From Bradyrhizobium sp. 21 (GTDB taxonomy: Bacteria; Pseudomonadota; Alphaproteobacteria; Rhizobiales; Xanthobacteraceae), in contig NZ_JADPJG010000023.1 of the NCBI RefSeq assembly GCF_023073335.1, positions 766-64,765 of the forward strand: DNA of 64,000 nucleotides, in the 5' to 3' direction. Below, piece after piece: positions 1 through 11,147 of this stretch. The position numbers were made by a program, and so were the translations under genes. Below the pieces are notes generated by a model, which did no database searches, had not been told where the DNA came from, and saw nothing but the letters and a program-made list of their open reading frames with translations. Positions within the stretch are counted from its first letter, which is position 1. Each line of letters begins with the position of its first letter.

Positions 1-99
1 AGCCGAGGGCGATGTAGAAGCTGCGATCAGGGCGAGGCTTGCGAACGCAGCCACCAGCGCGTTGCGGCTGGCCGCAGAAATCATGGGTCTAAAACTCAT
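1..99 (-). CDS. N-terminus of an exported protein, cut by the window edge
   Basis: Only the first 33 codons are present; the gene runs off the left edge. The ATG at 97-99 follows a good Shine-Dalgarno sequence (AGAGGAAGG). The peptide starts MSFRPMISAASRNALVAAFA and continues with small hydrophobic residues, as in a Sec signal peptide. The mature part is not visible, so no function can be given. Confidence 0.6.
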   Translation of the reverse strand, partial: MSFRPMISAASRNALVAAFASLALIAASTSPSA

Positions 100-387
100 T
101 TGACCTTCCTCTGTTCTCGCCCAAAGCGACATAAGCAAACCATCCATAATGGCAAATCACTGGAATGGTTTCGTGATCGCGGCAATCCGCCGCGCTTTGA
201 ACGATTGTAAACCGAACGACGAGATCCAGCTTGAACCATCCAACATGAGCGGATAATGAACAGGCGCGCCGTTTTTCCGGTCGCCGTAAGCGTTTTACGT
301 GAACCAACGCATCAACCGACGCCGTCGGGATCGATGCCATTTTCAGGTTCAACGTGACTGACGCGTCCTATTCCAAAGAGAAATCAG
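100..387. other. Intergenic region, nothing recognised
   Basis: Divergent spacer between the exported protein on the minus strand and the DUF2798 gene. It should hold both promoters. I see no clear sigma-70 boxes, operators or RNA structures. Confidence 0.4.
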
Positions 388-645
388 ATGATTGCGGTTC
401 GCAAACTGCCGGCGCGCTATGCGCCGATCGTGATGCCATTCGTGCTGTCCATCCTCATGACGGCCGTGGTGTCGGTCATTTCGACGCTTCGAAGCCTCGG
501 CGCGACGCCGGCGTTCGTCGCGACCTGGCCGGGCGCCTGGGCGCTGTCATGGCTCGTCGCCTTTCCGACGCTGCTGATGGTGCTGCCACTGGTCCGCCGG
601 ATCGTGGCTTGCCTCGTCGCTTCTCCCTCTCAACCAGGCCGATAG
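388..645 (+). CDS. DUF2798 family small inner-membrane protein
   Basis: An 85-residue protein with two hydrophobic segments (about residues 12-33 and 47-68) and a short basic tail. Its size and the pattern LPARYAPIVMPF followed by SILMTAVVSVIST match the DUF2798 family of small two-helix membrane proteins of unknown role. An AAGAGAAATC stretch lies just before the ATG. It stands alone, convergent with the chloride-channel gene downstream. The function is not known and the family call comes from recall of the pattern. Confidence 0.7.
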   Translation: MIAVRKLPARYAPIVMPFVLSILMTAVVSVISTLRSLGATPAFVATWPGAWALSWLVAFPTLLMVLPLVRRIVACLVASPSQPGR

Positions 646-695
646 CCGGTGTGGACGGCGGCGCATGAAGCCCGCCGTCCCGCTTCCGCGTGACC

Positions 696-2483
696 TTACG
701 ACAGCGCGCCGAGCACGCCGCGCGTCGCCTTGTCGATCTCCTCGACATAGCGGCGACGGGCGAAGGTCTCGGTGAGGAAGCCGACCACCTTGCGGCTGTC
801 GGTGGAATCGACCACCGCCAGCATCTCGGCTTCCGCTTCGTCGAACACCGCCATCGCCGACTTCACGTTCATTTCCGGGATCAGCACGATCTCGGTCAGG
901 CGGGCGAGCTCGATCACCTGGATCTCGTCGGCGATGGAGTCGAGGTCGCTAGAGAACAAATCGGGCAACAGGACGAGCCCGACATATTCGTCCGCATTGT
1001 TGACGATGACGATACCGGGGCGCGATCCCAGCACGAATTCGCGGCGAACCGCCGCGATGGTCGTGGTCGACGGCACCTTGCCGACGTCGGAGCGCATCAG
1101 CCGCTCGACGGTGAGGTTGCGCAGCCAGCCGACGTCGTTGGCGCTGCGGATGGTCTCACCACGCAGATGCAGGCGCCAGGTCGAGAAGGAGTGCCCGAAC
1201 ATGAAGCGGACGCAGATCGAGGTGACGATGCAGCCGGCGAGCACCACGGCGGTGACGTCGACATTGCGGGTCATCTCGAGCACGAGGAACGACATGGTCA
1301 AGGGACCGCCGACGATGGCGACGCCGAGCGTCGCCATGCCCGTCAGCATCGCGACCAGCGGGTCGATCACGAAGTTCGGGCTGATCAGCAGCAGCACCGC
1401 GGAAAAGAACTTTCCGATCAGGCTGCCGACAAACAGCGAGGCAAAGAACAGCCCGCCGCGGAAGCCCGAGGCGAGCGAGATCAGGCACGCCGTCACCTTC
1501 AGGGCGATGATCAGCGCGATCAGGCCGATCGTCATGTCGTGAAAGAGATCGAGCACCATGGCGCCGTGGCCGGCCGCCAGCACCTGCGGCGTGACGATCG
1601 CAAAGCCGCCGACGATGAGGCCACCGATCACCGGGCGTAGCCAGATCGGCAGCCATTTGAACAGGCGCTCGAACATCGATGACGAGCGCATCACGGCGAT
1701 GCCGACCCCGCTGGTGATGAGTGCGAGCCCGATCAACGCGATATATTGCTCGACGCCGACAGCGCTGACCTTCGGTATTTCGAGCGAGTACGGCGCGCCG
1801 CCGAGCCATTGGGCGGTCAGGGCGCCGGCGAGCGAGGCCGCCAGGATCGGGGCCGCGCTGCCGACCGAATAGACGCCGACAATCAACTCGCAGGCGTAGA
1901 AGGCACCGGTGATCGGCGCACCGAACGCCGCCGCGATCGCAGCGGCAGCGCCGCAGCCGACGATCAGGCGCAGATCGTTGCGGCGCAGATTGAAGAACTT
2001 GCCGAACAGCGAGGCGATCCCCGAGCCGATCTGGGTGTAGCCGGCCTCGAGACCGACGGAGGCGCCGCAGCCGTTCGAGATCAGCGTCTGGCTCGACACC
2101 ACCAAGCTGTCGCGCATCGACAGATTGCCGCCGCGCAGCGCGTTCGCCTCGATCGGATCGACCGCGCTGGAGATCTTCCACCGCCGCCGCCACCACTCCA
2201 TGATGCCGAGCGCCAGCCCGCCCAGCGCAGGCGCGATCAGCGCGGCCCAGGGGCTGACGCGCGTATTGGCGGAAAGGCGGACGTCGATGGGAATGCCGTA
2301 GATCACCATATGGGCAATCTGCGCAATCTCGGCCATCAGCGTCACGATGGCGCCGGCAAGCGTGCCGATCACGAGGGCGAGCGGGATCAGATAGAATTCG
2401 TTGCTGCGCAGCAGCGCCCGCAGCCGAATCATGATGCGGCTCGTCCCCTTGCGATCTGTGAGATGTCTGATCCGCAGGAACAC
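696..2483 (-). CDS. ClC-type chloride channel/antiporter with C-terminal CBS domains
   Basis: The protein has 595 residues: about ten hydrophobic segments up to residue ~430, then a cytoplasmic part resembling a CBS pair (RLMRSDVGKVPSTTTIAAVR). Family landmarks are visible, including a Glu in the second anion-path motif (GASVGLEAGYTQ), GSGIASLFGKF and GGLFFASLFVG. The family moves chloride through the membrane, either as a channel or in exchange for protons; the sequence alone does not say which. The frame opens with a GTG at 2483. An ATG at 2432 preceded by AAGGGGACGAG is an equally plausible start. It follows the aldolase gene by about 12 bases on the same strand, so the two are probably co-transcribed. 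Confidence 0.88.
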   Translation of the reverse strand: MFLRIRHLTDRKGTSRIMIRLRALLRSNEFYLIPLALVIGTLAGAIVTLMAEIAQIAHMVIYGIPIDVRLSANTRVSPWAALIAPALGGLALGIMEWWRRRWKISSAVDPIEANALRGGNLSMRDSLVVSSQTLISNGCGASVGLEAGYTQIGSGIASLFGKFFNLRRNDLRLIVGCGAAAAIAAAFGAPITGAFYACELIVGVYSVGSAAPILAASLAGALTAQWLGGAPYSLEIPKVSAVGVEQYIALIGLALITSGVGIAVMRSSSMFERLFKWLPIWLRPVIGGLIVGGFAIVTPQVLAAGHGAMVLDLFHDMTIGLIALIIALKVTACLISLASGFRGGLFFASLFVGSLIGKFFSAVLLLISPNFVIDPLVAMLTGMATLGVAIVGGPLTMSFLVLEMTRNVDVTAVVLAGCIVTSICVRFMFGHSFSTWRLHLRGETIRSANDVGWLRNLTVERLMRSDVGKVPSTTTIAAVRREFVLGSRPGIVIVNNADEYVGLVLLPDLFSSDLDSIADEIQVIELARLTEIVLIPEMNVKSAMAVFDEAEAEMLAVVDSTDSRKVVGFLTETFARRRYVEEIDKATRGVLGALS

Positions 2484-2495
2484 TCTCTGTCCGCC

Positions 2496-3149
2496 CTACT
2501 CTTCCGACATGCCGTAGCCGGCCATGCGCTGGCGGACCCGTTCGATCTCGGCGCTCGACAGCAGCGGCGGTTCGCCGAGCTGGAGACAGCCGTGATATTG
2601 CCTCGCCAGCGTCTCGACCTCGACGGCGAGCCACATCGCCTTGTCCAGCGACTTGCCGATCGCGATCATGCCGTGATGGTCGAGCAGGCACGCAAGCCGT
2701 CCCACCAGCGCGCCCAATGCGTGCTCGGAGAGTTCCACCGTGCCGAAAGTGGCATAGGGCGCGCAGCGGATGCTGTCGCCGCCGGCCGCCGCGATCATGT
2801 AATGCACCGGCGGGATCTCCATGCCCATGATCGCCAGGATGGTGCAATAGGTCGGATGGGCGTGAACGACGGCGTCGACGTCCTGCCGGGCCTTCAGGAT
2901 GTCGAGGTGGAAGCGCCACTCGCTGGACGGCTTCTGACCGGGCGCATGCGAGCCGTCCATGGCCATGAAGACGATCTGGTCCGGCGTCATGGCGTCATAG
3001 GGCACGCTGGTCGGGGTGATCAGAAGCCCGTCCACATGTCGGACGCTGATATTGCCCGAGGTGCCCTGGTTGATGCCGAGCGCATTCATGCGGCGGCAGG
3101 CACTGATGATGGCCTGCCTCTTGTCGATCTCGTCCGCTGTCATCGACAT
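2496..3149 (-). CDS. Class II aldolase/adducin-family protein
   Basis: A 217-residue cytoplasmic protein of the L-fuculose-phosphate aldolase/adducin fold. The N-terminal GTSGNISVR loop is present. So are SSEWRFHLDIL (the region of the catalytic acid), HAHPTYCT (two of the zinc-binding histidines) and a later DHHG replacing the usual ANHG third-histidine motif. The family cleaves or epimerises sugar phosphates or acts on related hydroxy-acids; the substrate here cannot be read from sequence. I chose the ATG at 3149; the frame is open a further 25 codons upstream. It lies directly upstream of the ClC gene. Confidence 0.82.
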   Translation of the reverse strand: MSMTADEIDKRQAIISACRRMNALGINQGTSGNISVRHVDGLLITPTSVPYDAMTPDQIVFMAMDGSHAPGQKPSSEWRFHLDILKARQDVDAVVHAHPTYCTILAIMGMEIPPVHYMIAAAGGDSIRCAPYATFGTVELSEHALGALVGRLACLLDHHGMIAIGKSLDKAMWLAVEVETLARQYHGCLQLGEPPLLSSAEIERVRQRMAGYGMSEE

Positions 3150-3491
3150 CTCGACTTCATCTCGTCTTCTTGGCGATGGACGTTTGTCAGAGCGGGAGTA
3201 CGTCAAAGCAATATGGCAGCGCAAGAGAAAGCGGTCCGGATCGCGCGCGATCGCTCCGACGCTCGCCGAGCATCATGAAACAATCATGAAAATCAACACA
3301 TTACCAGATTGTCGCAACCCTGCGGCAGGCGCGCCCGGACGGCCGCGATCCGGTTGATCACGACCTGCACCGAATAGGCCGCGAGCGGCATGCCGAGCAG
3401 CAGCGTCACGCAGGCCTGGACGCAGGAACGATGGCTGCCGGGCTGACTTAAGCCCGGCAGAACCGCTTTGAAAATCACCGGAAGATGCACA
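3150..3491. other. Intergenic region, no confident gene
   Basis: Spacer between the aldolase and the small membrane protein. A minus-strand frame crosses it and has a hydrophobic stretch, but it has no convincing ribosome site and overlaps the next gene. Nothing else stands out. Confidence 0.35.
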
Positions 3492-3698
3492 ATGACCGAC
3501 AGTGGAATTGGAATGCTGCTGGGCCACCTCTCGGCCAATTTGCTCTGGCTCTGGTTCATCGGAGCCTTCCTGCTCGGTGCGGTCCTCGTCTATGGCGTGG
3601 CCAAGACGGGACGCCTGCGGCGCAGCGAGCGCGCACAGCTCGATCGCAACACCGAGGCGCGGCAGCGGCAGGAAGATCCCCAGAAGCGTCCGACCTGA
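3492..3698 (+). CDS. Small single-span membrane protein of unknown function
   Basis: A 68-residue protein beginning MTDSGIGMLLG with one strong transmembrane stretch (LLWLWFIGAFLLGAVLVYGV) followed by a basic, charged tail rich in Arg and Gln. The start at 3492 is preceded by CCGGAAG. The frame also opens 8 codons earlier, but without a better ribosome site. No known domain is recognised. The layout suggests a small inner-membrane protein with a cytoplasmic tail, possibly of the kind induced by stress, since it precedes a block of stress genes. Confidence 0.6.
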   Translation: MTDSGIGMLLGHLSANLLWLWFIGAFLLGAVLVYGVAKTGRLRRSERAQLDRNTEARQRQEDPQKRPT

Positions 3699-3811
3699 GC
3701 GGTCGCCGCGAGCGCAGGTTGCAGTTTGGAACTTTCGTTCTCCGGGCGGCTTTGATCGCCTGAGGATTGCGGAAGCAGATGCCTTCCCGTGTCACCTCAA
3801 GAGGAGGATGT

Positions 3812-4378
3812 ATGGCCAAACGAGCAACGAAACGCCCAACCAAAAAGACCGCGGCGCGGCGCCCGCGTCAGGCGCCGAAGATGTTGAGCGACCTGTTCCT
3901 GGAGACGCTGAAGGACATCTATTTCGCCGAGAACAAGATCATCAAGACCTTGCCCAAGATGGCCAAGGCCGCAAACTCGAAGGAGCTCGCGGCCGCCTTC
4001 AACAAGCATCTGCGCGAGACCCAGGGCCAGGTCAAACGCCTGGACCAGATCTTCAAGATGCTGGGCAAGCCCGCGCGCGGCAAGCCTTGCGAAGCGATCA
4101 ACGGCATCACCGACGAAGGCGCCGAGATCATGAAGGAGTTCAAGAACGCGCCCGCGCTCGACGCCGGCCTGCTCGCAGCGGCGCAGGCGGTCGAGCATTA
4201 CGAAATCTCCCGCTACGGCACGTTGCGCACCTGGGCCGAGGAGCTCGGCATGCAGGACGCAGCAAGGCTGCTCCAGGCGACCTTGGACGAGGAGGAAGCG
4301 ACCGATCACGCCCTGAGCGAGCTCGCCACCTCCGTGATCAACCTCGAAGCGGAAGAGGAATACCGCGAGGCGGCCTGA
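3812..4378 (+). CDS. Ferritin-like DUF892 (YciE/YciF) protein
   Basis: A 188-residue protein with a Lys/Arg-rich N-terminal tail (first ~25 residues) followed by a four-helix ferritin-like domain. Metal-ligand type residues occur in DIYFAENKI, in HLRETQGQ, around EHYEISRYG and in the late DEEEATDH segment. DUF892 proteins bind di-iron or similar centres and are linked to stress responses; their exact activity is unsettled. The ATG at 3812 is chosen because AAGAGGAGG lies just before it. A strong intrinsic terminator follows the stop codon. Confidence 0.88.
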   Translation: MAKRATKRPTKKTAARRPRQAPKMLSDLFLETLKDIYFAENKIIKTLPKMAKAANSKELAAAFNKHLRETQGQVKRLDQIFKMLGKPARGKPCEAINGITDEGAEIMKEFKNAPALDAGLLAAAQAVEHYEISRYGTLRTWAEELGMQDAARLLQATLDEEEATDHALSELATSVINLEAEEEYREAA

Positions 4379-4401
4379 GCCGCACGTCGCCTTGATGATG
4401 G

Positions 4402-4436
4402 AAACGCCGCGGCGCGGGCCGCGGCGTTTGCCTTTT
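4402..4436 (+). terminator. Rho-independent terminator after the DUF892 gene
   Basis: A perfect 12-bp stem (AAACGCCGCGGC with GCCGCGGCGTTT) and a GCGG loop are followed by GCCTTTT. It lies between the DUF892 and Hsp20 genes, which argues that the Hsp20 start is downstream of it. Confidence 0.75.
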
Positions 4437-4532
4437 CGGATTGCACGATCCGCATGGCACGTCCGCGCCGCCGGGCTGGAATTCCCGGGAACCAGCCCCA
4501 TATGCAGCGTTCCCCACCGCCGAGCCCGCCTC

Positions 4533-4916
4533 ATGCAACCCAAAAATCCCCTCGACTGGATGCTGTCCGAAGCCCTGGACCAGCTGACTCGCGCCGAACG
4601 GATGCGTCAGCAATTCGGCCGCCAGGAAGCCTGCTGGGAGCCGCCGATCGACGTGCTCGAAACCGAGCATGAGCTCTTGATCCTGGTCGCGCTTCCCGGC
4701 GTCAATCCCGACAATGTCGAGACGGTGATCCATGACGGCGTGCTCGTCATCTCCGGGCAGCGCACCCTTCCGCCGGAGCTTCACAACGCCCGCATCCACC
4801 GACTCGAGCTGCCGCAGGGGCGTTTTGAGCGCCGCATTGCATTGCCCGTCGGCCGCTACGCGATCAGCCGCTTCGTGATGGACGGCTGCGTCGCGCTACG
4901 CCTCGCCAAATCCTGA
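4533..4916 (+). CDS. Hsp20/alpha-crystallin small heat-shock protein
   Basis: A 127-residue protein with the alpha-crystallin domain from about residue 35 onward: WEPPIDVLETEHELLILVAL, then VNPDNVETVIHDGVLVISGQ and a late RFERRIALPVG strand. Small heat-shock proteins hold unfolding proteins in a refoldable state without ATP. The frame is open upstream to 4392, but that would span the terminator at 4402-4436, so the ATG at 4533 is preferred. Eight bases separate its stop from the Lon start, so the two probably form a heat-shock operon. The C-terminal IxI motif typical of oligomerisation is not obvious. Confidence 0.88.
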   Translation: MQPKNPLDWMLSEALDQLTRAERMRQQFGRQEACWEPPIDVLETEHELLILVALPGVNPDNVETVIHDGVLVISGQRTLPPELHNARIHRLELPQGRFERRIALPVGRYAISRFVMDGCVALRLAKS

Positions 4917-4924
4917 GGTCGATC

Positions 4925-7318
<2,394 letters not shown>

Positions 7319-7323
7319 AGGCG

Positions 7324-7476
7324 ATGAAGAAACTGCTGGAAAGAGCGAAGCGATCGCGGAAGACGCAGCGGCTGCGCCAATTGCTCGACCGCGCCCTCGA
7401 CGGGGTTCGCGATGCCCTGGCGTCAGGACCGCGGCTTCAGCCGGTCCCGGTCCGGGTGAAGCGCCGCAAGGGTTGA
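7324..7476 (+). CDS. Tiny basic protein coupled to lon
   Basis: A 50-residue protein, MKKLLERAKRSRKTQRLRQL and so on, ending VKRRKG, with about one third Arg/Lys residues and a predicted amphipathic helix in the first half. Its ATG lies 5 bases after the lon stop. GGAGTGAAGG, overlapping the lon stop, gives a strong ribosome site. No domain is recognised. Its position, ribosome site and the terminator right after it support a real gene co-transcribed with hsp20 and lon. A protease adaptor or ribosome-associated peptide is conceivable but not shown. Confidence 0.6.
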   Translation: MKKLLERAKRSRKTQRLRQLLDRALDGVRDALASGPRLQPVPVRVKRRKG

Positions 7477-7512
7477 GCCCTCCGTCTCAAGCCCTCGCGG
7501 CAGCCCCGAACA

Positions 7513-7540
7513 AAAGGCCCCCTCGCTCGAGGGGGCCTTT
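7513..7540. terminator. Bidirectional terminator between lon operon and HU gene
   Basis: A perfect 13-bp inverted repeat (AAAGGCCCCCTCG / CGAGGGGGCCTTT) with a very short loop. Flanking A and T runs allow it to work in both directions, serving the plus-strand lon operon and the minus-strand HU gene. Confidence 0.75.
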
Positions 7541-7546
7541 GCGTTG

Positions 7547-7849
7547 TTAGCCCACAGCGTCCTTGGCGGCCTTGACCGGGCGGGCGCGGACGATCTTCCG
7601 GGCCGGCTTGGCCTTGAACATCATCTCTTCACCCGTGAACGGGTTGGTGCCCTTGCGCGCCTTGGTGGCGGGCTTCTTGATGACCACGAACTTCGCGAAG
7701 CCCGGCACCAGGAACAGGCCGTTCTTTTTGAGCTCCTTGTGGCCGACATCCGTCAGCGTCTCCATGACGCTCTTGACGTCGCGCTTGGAAAGCTCGGTGG
7801 TGGTCGCAATCTTTTCGATCAGCTGCGATTTCGACATTTGGGTGGCCAT
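7547..7849 (-). CDS. hup: HU-family histone-like DNA-binding protein
   Basis: A 100-residue protein with the complete HU fold: MSKSQLIEKIATTTELSKRD, a GLFLVPGFAKFVV strand, the DNA-clamping arm ATKARKGTNPFTGEEM and a final KPARKIVRARP. The C-terminus carries about ten extra residues (VKAAKDAVG) beyond the usual end. It bends and compacts DNA. The ATG at 7849 has GAGGAGAC just upstream; the frame is open further back but has no better start. It ends at the shared terminator. Confidence 0.94.
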   Translation of the reverse strand: MATQMSKSQLIEKIATTTELSKRDVKSVMETLTDVGHKELKKNGLFLVPGFAKFVVIKKPATKARKGTNPFTGEEMMFKAKPARKIVRARPVKAAKDAVG

Positions 7850-8194
7850 CGTGTCTCCTCTGATTCGTTGACGGCTGCATATTAGACCAACCGGCGAAGG
7901 CCTATAGCCTTCTGCACAGTTTTGTCGCGGTTTTACGGGCTTTTTTGGCCCTCTGTGGCAAAAAACCCTGCATTTTAGCCACTTCCAGTGCGGAAGGAGC
8001 CTCGGGCAGCGGATTTTACCTTGTTTCAAAGGCCCGCACGCAGCCTTGCTAAAGCTGATTCGATGCTTTCGACAAGCGACGACCGGCCTCTTTGTGAAAG
8101 GAGGCGCGCGATTCACCCTGAAAAATAAGGCGGATCGCACCGCGGCCGCTCTCCCTCTCCCCATTTTTACGGGGAGAGGTGAAGAGAAGGTTCG
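7850..8194. other. Upstream region of the HU gene
   Basis: A spacer of 345 bases between the HU start and the thiolase stop. It holds the HU promoter, which I cannot place with confidence, and a small palindromic repeat near 8154-8179. No gene is supported. Confidence 0.4.
8154..8179. repeat. Short palindrome of a dispersed intergenic family
   Basis: CCTCTCCCC and GGGGAGAGG face each other across a loop of ATTTTTAC. The wording resembles a common intergenic palindrome of Rhizobiales genomes. It lies just past the thiolase stop and may help end that transcript, though it lacks a T run. Confidence 0.5.
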
Positions 8195-9427
8195 CTAGAC
8201 GCGCTCGATGATGACGGCGGGTGCCATGCCGCCGGCCGCGCACATGGTGACGAGGCCGCGCTTGAGGTCGCGCCGTTCGAGCTCGTCGAGCACAGTGCCG
8301 ATCAGGATCGAGCCGGTGGCGCCGATGGGATGGCCGAGCGCGATCGAGCCGCCATTGACGTTGACCCTGGCGTGGTCGAGCTTGAGGTCGCGGATGTATT
8401 TTTCCGCGACCACCGCAAAAGCCTCGTTGATCTCGAACAGATCGATGTCGTCGATGGTCAGCCCCGCCTTCGCCAGCACCTTACGCGTCGCCGGCACCGG
8501 CGCGTTGAGCATCAGGGTCGGCGAGTCCCCCATGTTCGCCATCGCGACGATTCGGGCGCGGGCTTTAAGGCCGTGCGCCTTGGCGTAAGCGGGCGAGGCG
8601 AGAAGGATCGCCGCGGCGCCGTCGACGACGCCGGACGAGTTGCCGGCGTGGTGCATGAAGTCGATCTCGAGGTCCGGATACTTCTGCAGGATGAGGCCGC
8701 GATAGGTCGTGCCCTTGTCGTCGAGCGCATAATCGGCGACGGCAGGGAATGCGGGCTTCAATGCGCTCAAGCCTTCCATCGTGGTCTGCGGCCGCGGATA
8801 TTCTTCATGGTCGAGCGCGAGGCTGCCGTCCTCGCGATGCACCGGCACGAGGCTCTTCTCGAAGTGGCCGTGCGCGATCGCAAAGCTTGCGCGCTTCTGG
8901 CTTTCGAGCCCGAGCGCATCGACGTCCCTTCGCGTGATGCCTTCCAGCGTGGCGATCGCGTCGGCGCAGACGCCTTGATGCGACTGCGGATGCCGCGCGC
9001 GCAGGCGCAGATTGCCTGAGTCCATCATCATCGGTCCGCCGCCGCGACGTCCTTCCATCGACATCATCTCGCAGCCGCCGGCGATGACGAGGTCTTCGCT
9101 GCCGGACATGATCGAAGCTGCCGCCATGTTGACGCTGGTGATGCCGGAGCCGCAGAAGCGGTCGAGCGTCACGGCGCTCGCGCGCACGTCGTAGCCGGCG
9201 TCCAGCGCCGACATGCGGCCGAGATCGCCGCCTTGGGTCGCGACCTGCGCGCTGCAGCCCCAGACGATGTCGTCGACATCGGCGGTGTCGATGCCGGTGC
9301 GCTCGGCGAGCGCGCGCAGCACGGTCGCACCGAGCTGCTGCGGATGAATGCCCGAAAGCGCCCCCTTGCCGGCCTTGCCGACGCCCCGCGGGGTCCGGCA
9401 GGCATCGATGATGAGTGCGTCGGTCAT
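8195..9427 (-). CDS. Thiolase (acetyl-CoA acyltransferase)
   Basis: A 410-residue thiolase-superfamily enzyme. The acylated nucleophile is Cys92 in LDRFCGSGITSVN. The other active-site blocks are INEAFAV, GGSIALGHPIGATG and the C-terminal CAAGGMAPA with the second cysteine. Such enzymes cleave 3-ketoacyl-CoA with CoA, or condense two acetyl-CoA, in beta-oxidation or PHB and ketone-body metabolism. Length and motifs are standard. No fatty-acid genes adjoin it, so the chain-length preference is open. It is a monocistronic minus-strand gene. Confidence 0.92.
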   Translation of the reverse strand: MTDALIIDACRTPRGVGKAGKGALSGIHPQQLGATVLRALAERTGIDTADVDDIVWGCSAQVATQGGDLGRMSALDAGYDVRASAVTLDRFCGSGITSVNMAAASIMSGSEDLVIAGGCEMMSMEGRRGGGPMMMDSGNLRLRARHPQSHQGVCADAIATLEGITRRDVDALGLESQKRASFAIAHGHFEKSLVPVHREDGSLALDHEEYPRPQTTMEGLSALKPAFPAVADYALDDKGTTYRGLILQKYPDLEIDFMHHAGNSSGVVDGAAAILLASPAYAKAHGLKARARIVAMANMGDSPTLMLNAPVPATRKVLAKAGLTIDDIDLFEINEAFAVVAEKYIRDLKLDHARVNVNGGSIALGHPIGATGSILIGTVLDELERRDLKRGLVTMCAAGGMAPAVIIERV

Positions 9428-9536
9428 TGGCGTTTTCCTCTTTTTGAATGGTTAGAGGCGTTTTGAATCAGGAGGCGAAGGGAGTCAATGCGGCGAAGCT
9501 CGTCGCGCCCCGCAAGCATGGGGTGAGGGAGAGCAA

Positions 9537-11000
9537 TCACACCCCCGCCGCGTTCTTCGCGATGACGTTGCGATAGAAACTGGCGCTGAGTTTAGGCGTA
9601 CGCACCTGCGTGTCGAAATTGACGTGGTAGAGCCCAAAACGCTTGTTGAGCCCGAACACCCATTCGAAATTGTCCATCAGGCTCCAGAGAAAGTAGCCGC
9701 GCACCGGCACGCCCTCGGCGGTGGCGCGCTGGAGCTGGGCGAGGTAGTTGCGCAGATACATGATGCGGTCGGTGTCGTAAATCTTGCCGTCGGGCGTCAC
9801 GACGTCCTCGCCGGAGGTGCCGTTCTCGCTGATATAGATCGCATCCGTCTTCCAGATCTTGGCCGCCAGCTTCGGCACCCAGTAGATCGTCTCGGGGCCG
9901 ACGCGCAGCCAGTCCGAATTCATGTGCGGGAACGATTTCGGGATCGGCAGCGGCATGAAGCCCGCGCCCTGGTCGGAGGCGACGACATAGTTCTGCGGCG
10001 CGTAGATGTTGAGACCGAGGAAATCGACCGGCGAAGAGATGATCTTCAGCTCCGCGTCGGTGTATTTCGGCGCGTCACGTCCGGCGAATTTCAGGAAGGC
10101 GTCGGTGTACTGGCCGGTCATGATGACGTTGAGGTAGCCGGCATTCATCTCGCGCAGCGCGATCGCGGCGGCGCGGACGTTCTCGGGCGTGTCGATCGCG
10201 GGCGCGCAGGCATCGATGTTTTCGGCAGGCCCCACCCGCGTGCCGCGGCGGCCATGCGCGCGCACCGCCTGCACCGCGAGCCCGTGCGCGAGCGCGCTGT
10301 TGTGCCTGATCTGGTTGACCTCGGCTTGCGGCAACGTCACGCCCGGCGCGTCGATGCCGATGCCGTAGCCGAAATAGACGAAGCGGCCGCTCTCGTTCAG
10401 CGTGAACACGTTCTTGACGCGATCGGTGAGATGCTCGGCGACATAGGCCGCATAGTCGCCGAAGATCTTGCAGGTCTCCGTCGAGCGCCAGCCGCCAAAG
10501 CGGTCCTGGAGCGATTGCGGCAGGTCCCAATGATAGAGCGTCAGCCACGGCTCGATGCCGTTCTTCAGGAGCTCGTCGATCAGGCGATTGTAGAAGTCGA
10601 GCCCCTTCGGATTCGGCTTGCCGTCGCCGTCCGGAAACACCCGCGGCCAGGCCACCGAGAAACGATAGGCCTTGCAGCCGAGCTCCTTGATGAGCGCGAT
10701 GTCCTCCTTGTAGCGGTGATAATGCTCGTTGGCGCGGTCGCCGGTGCTACCGTCCTCGATCTTGCCGGGGATGCGGACGAACTTGTCCCAGATCGAGGCC
10801 CCTCGCCCGTCCTCATTGACCGCGCCCTCGACTTGATAGGACGAGGTCGCTGTGCCCCAGACGAAGCCCGGAGGAAATCCATTCATGCCTCGCGGCGCAG
10901 GTGCGGGCTTGACCTCGGCGGCCTCCAGCGGATTGGCCAGCCCGGCGGCGGACAATCCCGCCAGCTTGGCAAACTGGCGACGCGAGACCTTGTCCGACAT
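9537..11000 (-). CDS. Tat-exported GH1 family beta-glucosidase
   Basis: A 487-residue glycoside hydrolase family 1 enzyme. It opens with a twin-arginine signal (SRRQFAKLAGLSAAG), unusual for GH1, which suggests export of the folded enzyme. The barrel begins FPPGFVWGTATSSYQVEGA. The acid/base glutamate is Glu203 in TLNES, where the family normally has NEP. The nucleophile is Glu392 in YISENG. DNFEWVFGLNKRFGLY is the usual aglycone-site block. The ATG at 11000 is chosen because the Tat signal begins there; GGAGCAG lies upstream. It would act on beta-glucosides in the periplasm. Confidence 0.9.
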   Translation of the reverse strand: MSDKVSRRQFAKLAGLSAAGLANPLEAAEVKPAPAPRGMNGFPPGFVWGTATSSYQVEGAVNEDGRGASIWDKFVRIPGKIEDGSTGDRANEHYHRYKEDIALIKELGCKAYRFSVAWPRVFPDGDGKPNPKGLDFYNRLIDELLKNGIEPWLTLYHWDLPQSLQDRFGGWRSTETCKIFGDYAAYVAEHLTDRVKNVFTLNESGRFVYFGYGIGIDAPGVTLPQAEVNQIRHNSALAHGLAVQAVRAHGRRGTRVGPAENIDACAPAIDTPENVRAAAIALREMNAGYLNVIMTGQYTDAFLKFAGRDAPKYTDAELKIISSPVDFLGLNIYAPQNYVVASDQGAGFMPLPIPKSFPHMNSDWLRVGPETIYWVPKLAAKIWKTDAIYISENGTSGEDVVTPDGKIYDTDRIMYLRNYLAQLQRATAEGVPVRGYFLWSLMDNFEWVFGLNKRFGLYHVNFDTQVRTPKLSASFYRNVIAKNAAGV

Positions 11001-11147
11001 TGATGCTGCTCCGGGGCGATGCTCTTGCGGCGGCACCATGGCGCGTCGCAGGTCGTTTGAGAAGCGAGCGAGCCGAGGGCTGAGAATGCAGAATTGCCGG
11101 ATGCGACAAAGCTGTCTGCAACAGGCCACGGGGATCGCCCGGCCGAC

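Noticed and set aside
1156..2919. A long minus-strand frame overlapping the ClC and aldolase genes
   Set aside because: The translation is low-complexity Arg/His/Ala, and the overlapped genes have intact family motifs.
3293..3559. A minus-strand frame with a hydrophobic stretch upstream of the small membrane protein
   Set aside because: It has no ribosome site, overlaps the start of a better-supported plus-strand gene, and ends without a recognisable domain.
8154..8179. The palindrome as a rho-independent terminator of the thiolase gene
   Set aside because: On the minus strand the hairpin is followed by GGAGAGCGG, not a T run; listed as a repeat instead.
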